48,424 bases of DNA from CAYUCJ01 sp049282265 (GTDB lineage Bacteria; Desulfobacterota; DSM-4660; Desulfatiglandales; Desulfatiglandaceae), in NCBI GenBank assembly GCA_049282265.1, contig JBAPTR010000032.1:1-48424 (forward strand), written 5' to 3'. Shown here piece after piece: positions 31,833 through 40,927 of this stretch. A program made the position numbers and the translations under genes. A model generated the notes under the pieces. It ran no database searches. It saw only the letters and a list, made by a program, of their open reading frames with translations, and was not told where the DNA came from. Numbering within the stretch: position 1 is the first letter of the stretch; each line of letters starts with the position of its first letter.

Positions 31833-33518
31833 ATGCTGCTTCAACTGAACATATCCGATTTCGCCCTTATCAAGCACCTTGACATCGCCTTTCAACCCGG
31901 CCTCAACATCATCTCAGGCGAGACAGGGGCGGGGAAATCCATCATCATCAACGCCATGAATCTGATCCTCGGGGGGAGGGCATCGGGGGACCTCATCCGA
32001 ACCGGAGCCACGGAAGCAAGAGTGGACGCCCTTTTCTCCCTCCTGCCGGAGGGGCACATGGCAGCCCTCCTGAAGAAATTTGATATCCCATTTGATGGGG
32101 AACTGCTGATCAGACGCTCCCTCTTCCGCGCGGGTCGAAATTCTATTTCCATCAACGGGTCCATCGCCACGCTCCAGATGCTTTCAACCCTCGGAGACCT
32201 CCTGATCAGTATCTCGGGCCAGCACGAACACCAACGTCTCCTGAAACAGGACCACCACCTTTCCCTCCTGGACGATTTCGGCGGTCTGGCGCCGATCCGG
32301 CAGGCCATGGCGGCGGTTTTCAACGACCACCAGGCCGTGTTTGGCAAGATCCGACAGCTCCATGAGGAAATCACGAAGGTCCAGGAAAGGCAGGAACTTG
32401 CGCGGTTTCAGATGGATGAGATCGAACGGGCCCGAATCCTTCCGGATGAGGACGTTTTACTGGACAAAGAGAAAAAACGGCTGGAAAACGCGGAAGAACT
32501 TATCGAGACGGTTTCCGGTGTTTACCACAGGCTTTACGAAATGGAGGATTCGATTCTCTCTTCCATCTTCGAATGCGCAAAAAGGCTGGAAAAGGCGGCC
32601 CAAATCGATGACCGGCTGGAAGAAATTGCCAAGGCCATCTCCCATAACCGGATAAGGCTCGAAGACCATGCCATGTCCCTCAGGGATATTCAGGGAACCA
32701 TTGAAATGGACCCCGGGAGGCTTGAAACCGTTCAGGAAAGACTCGAACTCCTGACCCGGCTCAAGCGCAAATACGGCCCGTCACTTGCCGACGTCCTCGC
32801 GTTCAGGGAAGGGCTGACCACCGCAATGGAGGATCTGGATGAGAAAAGGGGCAGGCTCATAGACCTTGAGGAACGGCTGGCTTTCCTGGAGAAGGAAATG
32901 AAAGCCACCGCCCTGGACCTGTCCGCGAAAAGGAGGAAGATTGCCATCGGCCTGGAACAGGAGATGGAAAAGGAACTCGGCGATTTGAGCATGCCCGACA
33001 CGCTGTTTCGCGTTCAATTCCGTAATGTTGACCACCCGGCCCCCAGCCCGGAAGAGATCCTTCCCCTGCTTCGCAGCGACGGTTTCGACCAGGTGGAATT
33101 CATGCTTTCGCCCAACGTGGGAGAACCGCTCAAGCCACTGGCCAAAATCGCCTCGGGCGGAGAACTCTCCCGTATCATGCTGGCCCTCAAGAGCATTCTG
33201 GCCAGAAGCGGTTCAGTGGAGGCGGTCATCTTTGATGAGGTGGATGCCGGGATTGGAGGAGCCACCGCGGAAGTGGTTGGGGAAAAACTTCAGGCCCTGG
33301 CCAGATTTCATCAGATACTGTGCATCACCCATCTGCCGCAAATTGCCAGCAAGGCACAGACGCACTTTCAGGTGAAGAAGCAGGTTATAGACGGCCGGAC
33401 CCAGACCCTCATCGCGGAATTGACGGAAAAAGAGAGGGTTGAAGAGATCGCCCGCCTGCTCGCGGGTCGTGAAATCACCCCCCAGGCTCTGGCCCATGCC
33501 CGGGAAATGATGCGGTAG
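31833..33518 (+). CDS. recN: DNA repair protein RecN
   Basis: A 561-residue SMC-like protein. The N-terminal Walker A SGETGAGKSIIINAMNLI lies near residue 27-45. A central coiled-coil region (about 160-360) is rich in Glu, Arg and Leu heptads. The C-terminal half has the ABC signature ASGGELSRIMLALK and Walker B VIFDEVDAGIGG. Length is normal. It helps join broken DNA ends in double-strand break repair. It follows the secretion ATPase by 90 bases, and its stop codon overlaps the first bases of the palindromic unit at 33517. Confidence 0.97.
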   Translation: MLLQLNISDFALIKHLDIAFQPGLNIISGETGAGKSIIINAMNLILGGRASGDLIRTGATEARVDALFSLLPEGHMAALLKKFDIPFDGELLIRRSLFRAGRNSISINGSIATLQMLSTLGDLLISISGQHEHQRLLKQDHHLSLLDDFGGLAPIRQAMAAVFNDHQAVFGKIRQLHEEITKVQERQELARFQMDEIERARILPDEDVLLDKEKKRLENAEELIETVSGVYHRLYEMEDSILSSIFECAKRLEKAAQIDDRLEEIAKAISHNRIRLEDHAMSLRDIQGTIEMDPGRLETVQERLELLTRLKRKYGPSLADVLAFREGLTTAMEDLDEKRGRLIDLEERLAFLEKEMKATALDLSAKRRKIAIGLEQEMEKELGDLSMPDTLFRVQFRNVDHPAPSPEEILPLLRSDGFDQVEFMLSPNVGEPLKPLAKIASGGELSRIMLALKSILARSGSVEAVIFDEVDAGIGGATAEVVGEKLQALARFHQILCITHLPQIASKAQTHFQVKKQVIDGRTQTLIAELTEKERVEEIARLLAGREITPQALAHAREMMR

Positions 33519-33697
33519 CCCGGATTTCTCACGGACAATCTACTCTGATGGTGAATTTGTCCATGCCTACTGCGTTGCGCTTGGAGAACATCCTCGACAT
33601 ACTTCTTCAGTATGCCTGTGGGTGTTTTCCTGCGCGCGCCTTATATCCACGGTCATCTTCACCATCTCACCACGAAGATCCGTGAGAAACCCGGGCT
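33517..33697. repeat. 181-bp nested palindromic element between convergent genes
   Basis: Terminal arms AGCCCGGATTTCTCACGGA (33517-33535) and TCCGTGAGAAACCCGGGCT (33679-33697) match at 18 of 19 positions in inverted order. A second pair, GATGGTGA (33547-33554) and TCACCATC (33659-33666), is nested inside. CATACT-TCTTC-AGTATG (33598-33614) forms a hairpin inside those. It fits exactly between the stop codons of recN and the lipoprotein gene. It may act as a two-way terminator or be a non-autonomous mobile element. It is distinct from the other repeats in the window. Confidence 0.65.
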
Positions 33698-33699
33698 CG

Positions 33700-34605
33700 T
33701 TAGCGTTCAAGGCGGATCATCTGGCCCACTTCAAAAGGCCCCCCCGAAAGCGGTCTGGCCATGGCCTCCCTCTCCCCGGGAGATGTTACCTCGATCTTTC
33801 CCACCTTACGCCCCCGGACGGGGTAGGATTCCCCGCTCTGAGACCGTATGAGTTCCCCTCGAGAAAAGACCTGAAAAACAAGACCGGTCTTGATACCCAC
33901 ATCTTTCCCGCCGCCTATTCGGATATCCTTACCGTCCACGGCCAGTATCTTTCCCGCCCAGGGTTTTTCCGAAAGGATCTCTGAAATGTTGGAGGCCTGT
34001 TTTTTCACAATGCCGGACATATCCTTCCTGATCAGACCGAGCATGAATTCATTCTTGTCTTCAATGTTCTCCACATCCTCCGGCACCGAACCTTCAGCCT
34101 TTCCCAGCTTTGTGTAGAGCAGGGCGCCGGTGTTCACATCAACCATGTTGATGACCATCGAAACCTCGTAAAACCGGCGGTTCTTCCTGAAAGGCCAGAA
34201 TCCCTTGCGCCTTGTGGTGACATCAATAGGATTCAGAACCCCTGTAATCAGAATGTTTAGGCCGAGTTCTTGCGCCTTCTGGATGAAGGCCTTCGGGGTA
34301 ACGATCCCGAACCGGGGTGACTTCAAGTCGGTTTGAAGGGATAGCCCCAGCGGCCTTTCATCCAACATGATGAGAGGCGTTGCTCGCAGCCTGGATATAA
34401 ATTCTGCGGTAAAGGTCTCTCCCAGGTGGGAGCCGAGGTGCGTCTGATCCAGAAAGGATAATACCTTCACCCGCTTCGCAAGGACAGCATCATCCTTTGT
34501 GAACCCCTTGAACACGGAGCGACCGATGCCGCACCCCATGGTCACGCCCACGGCCGCCAATAGTATCAATCGGATACAAACCATAAAAAAAAACTTTTTA
34601 GTCAT
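33700..34605 (-). CDS. Predicted lipoprotein of unknown function with a FlgT/CsgG-like fold pattern
   Basis: A 301-residue protein beginning with a lipoprotein signal (MTKKFFFMVCIRLILLAAV, then VTMGC; the likely lipid-bearing Cys is residue 25). The body has an alternating beta/alpha pattern, with a segment RRFYEVSMVINMVDVNTGALLYTK and the C-terminal VGKIEVTSPGEREAMARP. These recall outer-membrane-linked proteins such as FlgT or CsgG, but the family is not certain. Start ATG has AAGGGAA upstream. It ends against the palindromic unit facing recN. No flagellar or curli genes are in the window. Confidence 0.7.
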   Translation of the reverse strand: MTKKFFFMVCIRLILLAAVGVTMGCGIGRSVFKGFTKDDAVLAKRVKVLSFLDQTHLGSHLGETFTAEFISRLRATPLIMLDERPLGLSLQTDLKSPRFGIVTPKAFIQKAQELGLNILITGVLNPIDVTTRRKGFWPFRKNRRFYEVSMVINMVDVNTGALLYTKLGKAEGSVPEDVENIEDKNEFMLGLIRKDMSGIVKKQASNISEILSEKPWAGKILAVDGKDIRIGGGKDVGIKTGLVFQVFSRGELIRSQSGESYPVRGRKVGKIEVTSPGEREAMARPLSGGPFEVGQMIRLER

Positions 34606-34632
34606 GGATATTCCCTTTTTGCCTTAAGTGAT

Positions 34633-34654
34633 GATAACTTCTAACGAAGTTGTC
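34633..34654 (-). other. Short hairpin resembling hairpin 1 of the repeat element
   Basis: GATAACTT (34633-34640), loop CTAACG, AAGTTGTC (34647-34654): eight pairs including one G-U. The loop and stem resemble those of the copy at 22953, so it may be a worn remnant. It lies between the acylphosphatase gene and the lipoprotein gene. Confidence 0.35.
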
Positions 34655-34661
34655 TTGTTAA

Positions 34662-34940
34662 CTAGAACGTTACTTCAAATGATTCGAATTCGCCCTGCCA
34701 GGGTTCACGCTCGTCATTCAAATGATCCACCCTCGCACGGGATGGCCCTCGGCGGCACCAGGCAACCAGTTTTTGAACCGCTATTTCCGGACCCTCGGCA
34801 AGAACCTCCACGGTCCCATCGGGACGGTTTCTCACCCAGCCGGTCACCCCCAGCATGCCGGCCTGTCTTCGCGTCGAATCCCTGAAGAACACTCCCTGGA
34901 CCCTGCCTTCCACGATCAGCCTCATACGAATAGGTTCCAT
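34662..34940 (-). CDS. acyP: Acylphosphatase
   Basis: A 92-residue protein of the standard acylphosphatase length. The phosphate-binding GRVQGVFFRDS carries the catalytic Arg, and GWVRNRPDG carries the catalytic Asn. The start is ATG 34940 with GGAGG upstream; it begins one base past the stop of ligA. A longer frame from 34976 would run inside ligA and is rejected. It hydrolyses acyl phosphates; the role in the cell is not well defined for this family. Confidence 0.93.
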   Translation of the reverse strand: MEPIRMRLIVEGRVQGVFFRDSTRRQAGMLGVTGWVRNRPDGTVEVLAEGPEIAVQKLVAWCRRGPSRARVDHLNDEREPWQGEFESFEVTF

Positions 34941-34941
34941 C

Positions 34942-36990
34942 CTAAGCCTCCAGCAACTTGAAAAATGCCTCTTCATCGAGGATGGTCACTCCGATTTCAC
35001 GGGCCTTCGCCAGTTTCGAACCCGGATCTTTACCGGCCACAACGTAATCCGTGCGCCTGCTCACGGAACCGGAGACCCTGCCTCCTATTCCGACAATACG
35101 GTCCTTTGCCTCGGCCCGCGTCAGGTTCTGGAGGGATCCCGTCAGCACAAAGGTCCTTCCATCCACCGGGGAGGGCTGGGCCGGCCGAGGGGACGCCGGC
35201 CGGACCCCGGCCAAGAGGAGCCGTTGGATGATCTCCCGGTTGGATGCCTCCTCAAGATGGGAGATGGCACCCTGGTTGGGTTCATCATCCAGATGGGAAA
35301 GGACGCTCTCGGCGATTTCTTTGCCGATACCCTTGATGGACAACAGCTCTTCCTCTGAAGCATTGATGAATCTGTCCAGAGTCAGGAAATGCTGCGCCAG
35401 GAGGAGGGCCACGTGTTCTCCCACGTGCCGGATTCCCAGGGCATAGATGAACCGGGGGAGCGTCGTGTCTTTGCTGTTCTCAATGGCTCTCATCAGGTTG
35501 GCGGCTGATTTCTGTTCGATCTTGTCCAGCTTGAGCAGGTCTTCAAAGGTGAGCGAATAGAGGTCCGCCTCGTCCCGAATCATCCCCCGGTCAATAAGCT
35601 GATCCAGGATCTTCTCCCCCAGCCCATCCACATCCATGGCCCCTTTGGAAGCAAAATGGCGCAGCGAGGCCCTTACCTGGGCCGGACAAGCGGGATTGGG
35701 ACACCGCACCACCTTTTCACCTTTCGTGTTTTCCACCTTTGTCCCGCAGACGGGGCATTGCTCCGGCATGTGAAATGGGGTTTCCTGACCGGTCCTGCTT
35801 GATGGAATGGCCTTCACCACCTCCGGAATCACCTCCCCCGCCCTCTGCACCACCACCTTGTCCCCTTCACGAATGTCTTTCCTGGCGATCTCCTCCTGAT
35901 TGTGGAGGGTGGCCCTACGGACCACCACACCCCCCACCTCAACCGGTTCGAGGTGCGCCACGGGTGTGAGTGCCCCGGTCCTTCCAACCTGGACATCGAT
36001 TTGCAGGATTCGCGTGGTTTCCTGGGTGGGTTTGAATTTAAAGGCCATGGCCCACCTGGGGCTCCTGGACTTCTCCCCGAGTCGGCCCTGAAGGTCAAGT
36101 CGATTGACCTTGATGACGGCGCCGTCAATGTCAAAGGGAAACCTGGAACGTGTCTCTTCCAGCTCGTGACAATAGGTGATGACCGCTTCGATGGTATCAC
36201 AGATCTGAATATGGGGTCGGTTCACCCGCAGTCCCCAATCCTGTAAGGCCAGCATGAGATCATAGTGCGTACCAAAGGTCTCCCCTCTCATTTCTCCTGT
36301 GCCGTAGCAGAACATATTCAGGGGCCGCACTGCCGTCACCCTGGGGTCGAGCTGTCTCAGTGCCCCCGCGGCCGCGTTGCGGGGATTGGCAAAGGGGGCA
36401 AGGTCACGGGCCGCCCGCTGGCTGTTCAGGTTCTTTAAGGCCTCCAACTCCATGTAGACTTCGCCTCTCACCTCCAGAAGGTCCGGAACCTGATGTTCAC
36501 CACTGAAGGTCTTCAGATCCAGGGGAACGGTCAATATGGTCCGGACATTCAGGGTTACATCTTCGCCCGTGTAGCCGTCACCCCGGGTGGAGGCAACCGT
36601 CAATCGCCCCTTTTCGTAGACCAGCTCGACGGCCAGGCCGTCCATCTTCGGCTCCACGGTGTATTGAATGGGTTCAGACGTGTCGAGAAATCTCCTGACC
36701 CTCCCGTCAAAGTCCCTGATATCTTTCTCTTCGAAGGCATTTTCAAGGCTTAGCATGGGGAGGCGGTGTCGGACCTGCCTGAAGGACTTCTGGGGCTCAG
36801 TACCCACCCGTTTGGTAGGAGAATCAGAGGTGACCAGCTCGGGATACTGTCGCTCGAGTGCAAGAAGTCTTTGAAAAAGCCTGTCGTATTCCGCATCCGA
36901 TATCTCAGGGTCATCAAGGGCATAATAGCGATGATTATGGTACCTGATGCGTTCCCTGAGGGACGCTATTTCCTTTCCGGATTTATCCAT
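34942..36990 (-). CDS. ligA: NAD-dependent DNA ligase LigA
   Basis: A 682-residue LigA. It has an N-terminal NMN-binding region (RYHNHRYYALDDPEISDAEYD) and the adenylated lysine K115 in EPKMDGLAVE. An OB domain comes next, then the zinc motif (CPVCGT...CPNPACPAQ), helix-hairpin-helix segments, and a C-terminal BRCT domain (TFVLTGSLQNLTRAEA). The start ATG 36990 puts the active lysine at position 115, as in the E. coli enzyme, and overlaps the stop of the DUF1786 gene by eight bases. The upstream TTG 37029 is rejected. It joins Okazaki fragments using NAD+. It is coupled to a nucleoside-related gene pair upstream. Confidence 0.97.
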   Translation of the reverse strand: MDKSGKEIASLRERIRYHNHRYYALDDPEISDAEYDRLFQRLLALERQYPELVTSDSPTKRVGTEPQKSFRQVRHRLPMLSLENAFEEKDIRDFDGRVRRFLDTSEPIQYTVEPKMDGLAVELVYEKGRLTVASTRGDGYTGEDVTLNVRTILTVPLDLKTFSGEHQVPDLLEVRGEVYMELEALKNLNSQRAARDLAPFANPRNAAAGALRQLDPRVTAVRPLNMFCYGTGEMRGETFGTHYDLMLALQDWGLRVNRPHIQICDTIEAVITYCHELEETRSRFPFDIDGAVIKVNRLDLQGRLGEKSRSPRWAMAFKFKPTQETTRILQIDVQVGRTGALTPVAHLEPVEVGGVVVRRATLHNQEEIARKDIREGDKVVVQRAGEVIPEVVKAIPSSRTGQETPFHMPEQCPVCGTKVENTKGEKVVRCPNPACPAQVRASLRHFASKGAMDVDGLGEKILDQLIDRGMIRDEADLYSLTFEDLLKLDKIEQKSAANLMRAIENSKDTTLPRFIYALGIRHVGEHVALLLAQHFLTLDRFINASEEELLSIKGIGKEIAESVLSHLDDEPNQGAISHLEEASNREIIQRLLLAGVRPASPRPAQPSPVDGRTFVLTGSLQNLTRAEAKDRIVGIGGRVSGSVSRRTDYVVAGKDPGSKLAKAREIGVTILDEEAFFKLLEA

Positions 36991-38041
36991 TTCCTTTGGA
37001 TCTCCGCTTGAGTGCCTCAACCAGACCAAAACACCCGGTCAACATCATGTCCCCAAAAGGCGCGGCCAGGTGCGCACCCAACCCCTGGAACTTTGCGCGG
37101 TTGGGCCCCGTTATGCTCATGGGTCTGAAATCGCTGTTTGCCGGCCCTTCGGGAAGGACCAGGCAGCCATGCCCCATCTCGTCAAAGATCTCCCGGTTGG
37201 TCAGCTCCCCTCTCCTGAACCGCGTTAGATGGTCCATGAGTTTCCGCTCATCCAGCAGGGAGGTGTGATGTTCGTAGAAGCCCCAGATCCTCTCACCCTT
37301 CACCAGGCCCGCCACGATGTGTTCGTTCCCCGCATTGATTACCGTAAGGCCGTCGTTCAGTCTCTCCGAGGCCCAGGGGTCCAGCAGGGCACCCAATATG
37401 GCCGAGGCCCCGGTATCCATAAGCCAAGCCCCCGGCACGGCACGGGTGACCGCCCTCATGCGGGTCAGATGTTCGGGCGGGGTCTCATAGAGCAGGTCTT
37501 CAAGGGGACTGCCGGCCTTTAAAAGGTCTGCCCACTGTCTGAAACGAAAGGCCCGGTTGCTTTCATAGGGTGAAAACCCGTGGTCTTGGACGCAGACGGC
37601 CACCAGACGGGGCATGGACACGTGAAAGAGATCGAGGGCCTTTCTGATATTCGAAATCTCGATGTCACCCATGGGAAGCTCTTCCAACGGGGTGACAGGA
37701 GGCCTTTCATCCACCACCTGGACGCCCATTGCGCGAACCTTCTCAATATCATCATTAAAGGTACGGGCCGCATCCGGCAGGGCAAACACCTGGAGTCCCG
37801 CCTTCAGATGGTTCCGAACAGCACGACTGCAGGGCCCTCCTCCCATGGTGGTCCCTGAAAAGAAGACATGGTTCCCTCTTTCCGTGGCCCGGTCAATGCT
37901 TCCCGCCAGGATGGTCGTTGCCGAAGGCAGAATAAGTTTGGGGCAATTTTGAATGGAGATTCCCGGCTGCCAGACCAGGATATCCTGGGTCCCGCTTCCC
38001 ACATCAATGGCCAGGACACCCGTTTCCAGATGATTCGTCAA
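36983..38041 (-). CDS. DUF1786 family protein
   Basis: A 352-residue protein that matches what I know of the DUF1786 family (sometimes loosely named a pyruvate-formate-lyase-activating-enzyme-like protein). Its N-terminus GVLAIDVGSGTQDILVW resembles the phosphate loop of ASKHA-fold ATPases. Further motifs are FFSGTTMGGGP, AVCVQDHGFSPYESNR, WLMDTGASAILG and the C-terminal HLAAPFGDMMLTGCFG. The TTG start overlaps the previous gene's stop by four bases. It is sandwiched between a nucleoside phosphorylase and ligA with overlaps on both sides. Function not known; the coupling hints at a nucleotide or cofactor role. Confidence 0.75.
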   Translation of the reverse strand: MTNHLETGVLAIDVGSGTQDILVWQPGISIQNCPKLILPSATTILAGSIDRATERGNHVFFSGTTMGGGPCSRAVRNHLKAGLQVFALPDAARTFNDDIEKVRAMGVQVVDERPPVTPLEELPMGDIEISNIRKALDLFHVSMPRLVAVCVQDHGFSPYESNRAFRFRQWADLLKAGSPLEDLLYETPPEHLTRMRAVTRAVPGAWLMDTGASAILGALLDPWASERLNDGLTVINAGNEHIVAGLVKGERIWGFYEHHTSLLDERKLMDHLTRFRRGELTNREIFDEMGHGCLVLPEGPANSDFRPMSITGPNRAKFQGLGAHLAAPFGDMMLTGCFGLVEALKRRSKGNG

Positions 38042-38805
38042 TTCGCCTTCTCCTCAGACGCCGCCGTAGATTGGGCCAGTTGGAGCAGGATCTCCGCTCC
38101 CGAGCGGGTGGCCTTTTTCAATTTCGGGTTTGAAAAGCCCCTATGCCATGTGAGGTCAAACAGCTCATCAGAGACCACCAGAAGGGCCGTCACGGCGACG
38201 GAGCGGAAAAGACCCACCGTCATGAGAGCCGACATCTCCATTTCCACGGCCAGGACCCCTTCGCGCTGATGATAGAGGACCTTGTCCGGGGTCTCCCGAT
38301 AGGGGGCGTCGGTGGTCCAGATCCGTCCTGAACGGAACGGGAGGCCCTTTTCAACGAGGGCATCCTCCAGGCGTTGTCTCAGGATTGGGTCCGGTCCGGC
38401 TTCCAATTCCCCGATCGGGTAATGACTTGATGTGCCTTCCTCCGAAACCACTCCGGAAGGAATCACCACATCACCGATCCTCAAGGAGTCCTGCAGGGAC
38501 CCACACCACCCCAGGACCCAGAATCGTCCGGCACCCAGGGCCACCAGCTTTTCCATGGCAAGGACCGCCTGGGGGGCGCCGAGATAGGGACCGGAAAAAC
38601 TGAGGTTCCTCCATGCGCCCTTTGCCCGGTACACACAGGGAAGTCCCGCGTCCCTCAAAGGGATCCTTTCCGCGCCGGTTTTTCGGGCAAGGAAACCCAA
38701 TTCGGAGGGAACCATCACCATGATGGCATCCGGTCCGATATCAGGATCACCCCTACCTCTTCCGGGACGAATAATCCCCTCATCGCTTGTAGATCGTTGA
38801 CGCAA
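38038..38805 (-). CDS. Nucleoside phosphorylase family protein
   Basis: A 255-residue protein of the purine/uridine phosphorylase superfamily. Landmarks are GIIRPGRGRGDPDI near the N-terminus, the phosphate-binding GWCGSLQDSLRIGDVVIPS and the nucleoside-binding VLAVEMEMSALMTVG. The start is TTG 38805, 13 bases after GGAGG, the only start upstream of conserved sequence. It overlaps the DUF1786 start. It may cleave a nucleoside or methylthio-compound; the base is not clear. It is the first gene of the four-gene run ending with acyP. Confidence 0.82.
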   Translation of the reverse strand: MRQRSTSDEGIIRPGRGRGDPDIGPDAIMVMVPSELGFLARKTGAERIPLRDAGLPCVYRAKGAWRNLSFSGPYLGAPQAVLAMEKLVALGAGRFWVLGWCGSLQDSLRIGDVVIPSGVVSEEGTSSHYPIGELEAGPDPILRQRLEDALVEKGLPFRSGRIWTTDAPYRETPDKVLYHQREGVLAVEMEMSALMTVGLFRSVAVTALLVVSDELFDLTWHRGFSNPKLKKATRSGAEILLQLAQSTAASEEKAN

Positions 38806-39118
38806 TCTGCAGAAATTACCTCCACGCTTTTGTCCGGTACCTACTCAACCCCGGCAGTGGAGAAATATTAGAAGGTATGACCCTTATTGGCAACCTTTAA
38901 TTGCCTTGTGAGAACGCATCGGGGTGCTGTTGGTGCAGATTACCGCAGATTCACCCTTGCCGTGCGCGGACCGTGGGTGGTTTCTTCTATTCAGGTTTCT
39001 TGTCCATGTTCTGTTAATGAATCGAGAACGCGCGAGCGTTACCAAAATTTTAATGGAAAAAACATAAAGGTGTGTTAGAATCCAACATATTATCGGACAA
39101 CTTCAGGGTCGCCCGGCT

Positions 39119-39143
39119 GGATTGGGGACAATCCCGATTTTTT
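39119..39143 (+). terminator. Small hairpin with U-tract ahead of the ffh promoter
   Basis: GGATTG-GGGA-CAATCC (39119-39134), then CGATTTTTT. The stem has only six pairs, so it is a weak candidate. It lies within the 394-base gap 38806-39199, which otherwise holds no recognised gene or RNA. It would stop rightward reading just before the TTGACA of the ffh promoter. Confidence 0.4.
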
Positions 39144-39144
39144 G

Positions 39145-39173
39145 TTGACATAAAAAGCGTAATTAAGTAAAAA
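39145..39173 (+). promoter_or_regulatory. Probable sigma-70 promoter of ffh
   Basis: TTGACA (39145-39150), 17 bases, TAAAAA (39168-39173, four of six). An AT-rich leader follows to the ffh ATG at 39200. The nearby TATAAG at 39174 is too far from the -35 box. Confidence 0.55.
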
Positions 39174-39199
39174 TATAAGTTTATATTTAATACTCAGCA

Positions 39200-40525
39200 A
39201 TGTTTGAGAGTCTAAGCGAAAAACTGAATGGCGTTTTTAAGAAGCTGACCGGCCGAGGGAAGCTCACAGAGGCCAACATCCAGGATGCACTGAAGGAAGT
39301 GCGCCTGGCGCTTCTCGAGGCGGACGTCAATTACAAGGTCGTCAAGAAGCTTATTGAAGACATAAAGGGACGCGCCCTCGGGCAGTCGGTCCTGGATAGC
39401 CTGACCCCTGGTCAGCAACTCATCAAGATAGTCAATGAGGAATTGACCCTTTTGATGGGTGGGGAACGGCAGGAACTCCAGCTGACGGGCAAGACTCCGC
39501 ATACGATCATGCTGGTTGGGCTACAGGGTTCGGGTAAGACGACAACGGCGGCCAAGCTTGCCCATTATCTTCGCGGCCAGGGACGCTATCCTTATCTGGT
39601 GCCTGCCGACGTTTACAGGCCGGCGGCCATTGATCAGTTGAAAAAATTGAGCGCCCAGGCAGGGGTTCCGGTTTACCCATCGTCTCCTGATCAGAAGCCG
39701 GAAAATATATGCGTTGACGCCCTGTCCAAGGCCGGCAGGGAAAATTGCGACCTCCTCATCATTGATACGGCAGGACGTCTTCACATTGATGCGCCATTGA
39801 TGGCTGAGCTGGAGCGGATCAGGGACAAGGTCCGTCCCCATGAAATGCTCCTTGTGGCCGACGCCATGACCGGGCAGGATGCGGTCAATGTGGCGAAACA
39901 TTTTAACGAGACCCTTGAACTCACCGGCGTTATCCTCTCCAAAATGGAAGGAGACGCTAGAGGTGGCGCTGCCCTTTCCATCAGGGCGGTGACCCACAAA
40001 CCCATCAAGTTTGTGGGGATGGGCGAAAAGCTGGAAGCCCTAGAGCCCTTTTTCCCGGACAGGATGGCCTCCAGGATCCTTGGCATGGGGGATGTGCTTT
40101 CCCTAATCGAAAAGGCCCAGGCCGGATTCGATGAAAAGGAGGCCTTAAAGCTCGAAAAGAAACTCAGAAAGCGGGAATTTGACCTGGAGGATTTCCATTC
40201 CCAGTTGAAGCAGGTCAAGAAGCTCGGCTCCCTTGAGCAGATCATGGGCATGTTGCCGGGGATGGGACAGCTTAAAAAACTGAAACAACTGAAGCCCGAT
40301 GAGAAGGAACTGGTCAAGATTGAAGCCATTATCAGTTCCATGACCAGACAGGAAAAAAGGAACCACAAGATCATTAACGGAAGCCGAAGAAAACGGATAG
40401 CGAGAGGAAGCGGCACGTCCATTCAGGATGTCAACCGTCTCCTGAAAAACTTTGCTCAGTCAAAAAAGATGATGGAGCGGTTTTCCAAAAAAGGCCTGCC
40501 TGACATGTCATCCCTTTTCGGCTAG
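39200..40525 (+). CDS. ffh: Signal recognition particle protein Ffh
   Basis: A 441-residue SRP54 GTPase. The N-domain has KKLTGRGKLTEANIQDALKE; the G domain has GLQGSGKTTTAAKLA (K113), the DTAGRLHID box and DAMTGQDAV; the C-terminal M domain is Met-rich with RKRIARGSGTSIQDVNRLL, the RNA-binding part. It targets nascent membrane proteins to FtsY. It heads the ribosomal/RNA-modification run, a usual order in this group. Confidence 0.97.
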   Translation: MFESLSEKLNGVFKKLTGRGKLTEANIQDALKEVRLALLEADVNYKVVKKLIEDIKGRALGQSVLDSLTPGQQLIKIVNEELTLLMGGERQELQLTGKTPHTIMLVGLQGSGKTTTAAKLAHYLRGQGRYPYLVPADVYRPAAIDQLKKLSAQAGVPVYPSSPDQKPENICVDALSKAGRENCDLLIIDTAGRLHIDAPLMAELERIRDKVRPHEMLLVADAMTGQDAVNVAKHFNETLELTGVILSKMEGDARGGAALSIRAVTHKPIKFVGMGEKLEALEPFFPDRMASRILGMGDVLSLIEKAQAGFDEKEALKLEKKLRKREFDLEDFHSQLKQVKKLGSLEQIMGMLPGMGQLKKLKQLKPDEKELVKIEAIISSMTRQEKRNHKIINGSRRKRIARGSGTSIQDVNRLLKNFAQSKKMMERFSKKGLPDMSSLFG

Positions 40526-40582
40526 GTGGAAATTTTTTGAAGGCAATCAGATACACAGTTTATTTTGAATGAATTTCTAATC

Positions 40583-40603
40583 TTGGCCAATGTGTAAGGC
40601 CAA
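40583..40603 (+). other. Hairpin between ffh and rpsP
   Basis: TTGGCC (40583-40588) and GGCCAA (40598-40603) form a perfect 6-bp stem with a 9-base loop, 20 bases before the rpsP ATG. It could influence rpsP translation or processing. No U-run follows. Confidence 0.35.
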
Positions 40604-40623
40604 CTGGGGGGTGATACTGAAAA

Positions 40624-40887
40624 ATGTCCGTAAAAATCAGACTGACTAGGATGGGTGCGAAGAAAAAACCATTTTATCGATTGGTGGCCGCCAATTCAAA
40701 GGCTCCAAGGGATGGCAGATTTCTGGATATTCTGGGATACTACGATCCCAAGACGGATCCGGCCATCGTTAAAATTGACGAAGAGAAAGTCAATTACTGG
40801 CTTGAAAAGGGCGCGGTGATGACGGAATCGGCCAGATCAATTTTGGAAAAGCAAGGCTTAACAAAGTCTCCTTCAGCGGCAAATTGA
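40624..40887 (+). CDS. rpsP: 30S ribosomal protein S16
   Basis: An 87-residue bS16 protein starting MSVKIRLTRMGAKKKPFYRLVAANS, with the segment GRFLDILGYYDPKTDP. Length is normal. It lies between ffh and khpA, the common order. GGGGGGTG precedes the ATG at about 8 bases. Confidence 0.97.
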   Translation: MSVKIRLTRMGAKKKPFYRLVAANSKAPRDGRFLDILGYYDPKTDPAIVKIDEEKVNYWLEKGAVMTESARSILEKQGLTKSPSAAN

Positions 40888-40927
40888 GGTGATGCGCGGG
40901 CGAACTCAAACATGGAGGTGAGTCGAT

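Noticed and set aside
38887..39078. 63-codon plus-strand frame and possible small RNA in the gap before ffh
   Set aside because: No ribosome site or domain, and no match to the 4.5S RNA core (GGAAGCAGCC-type loop) could be found.
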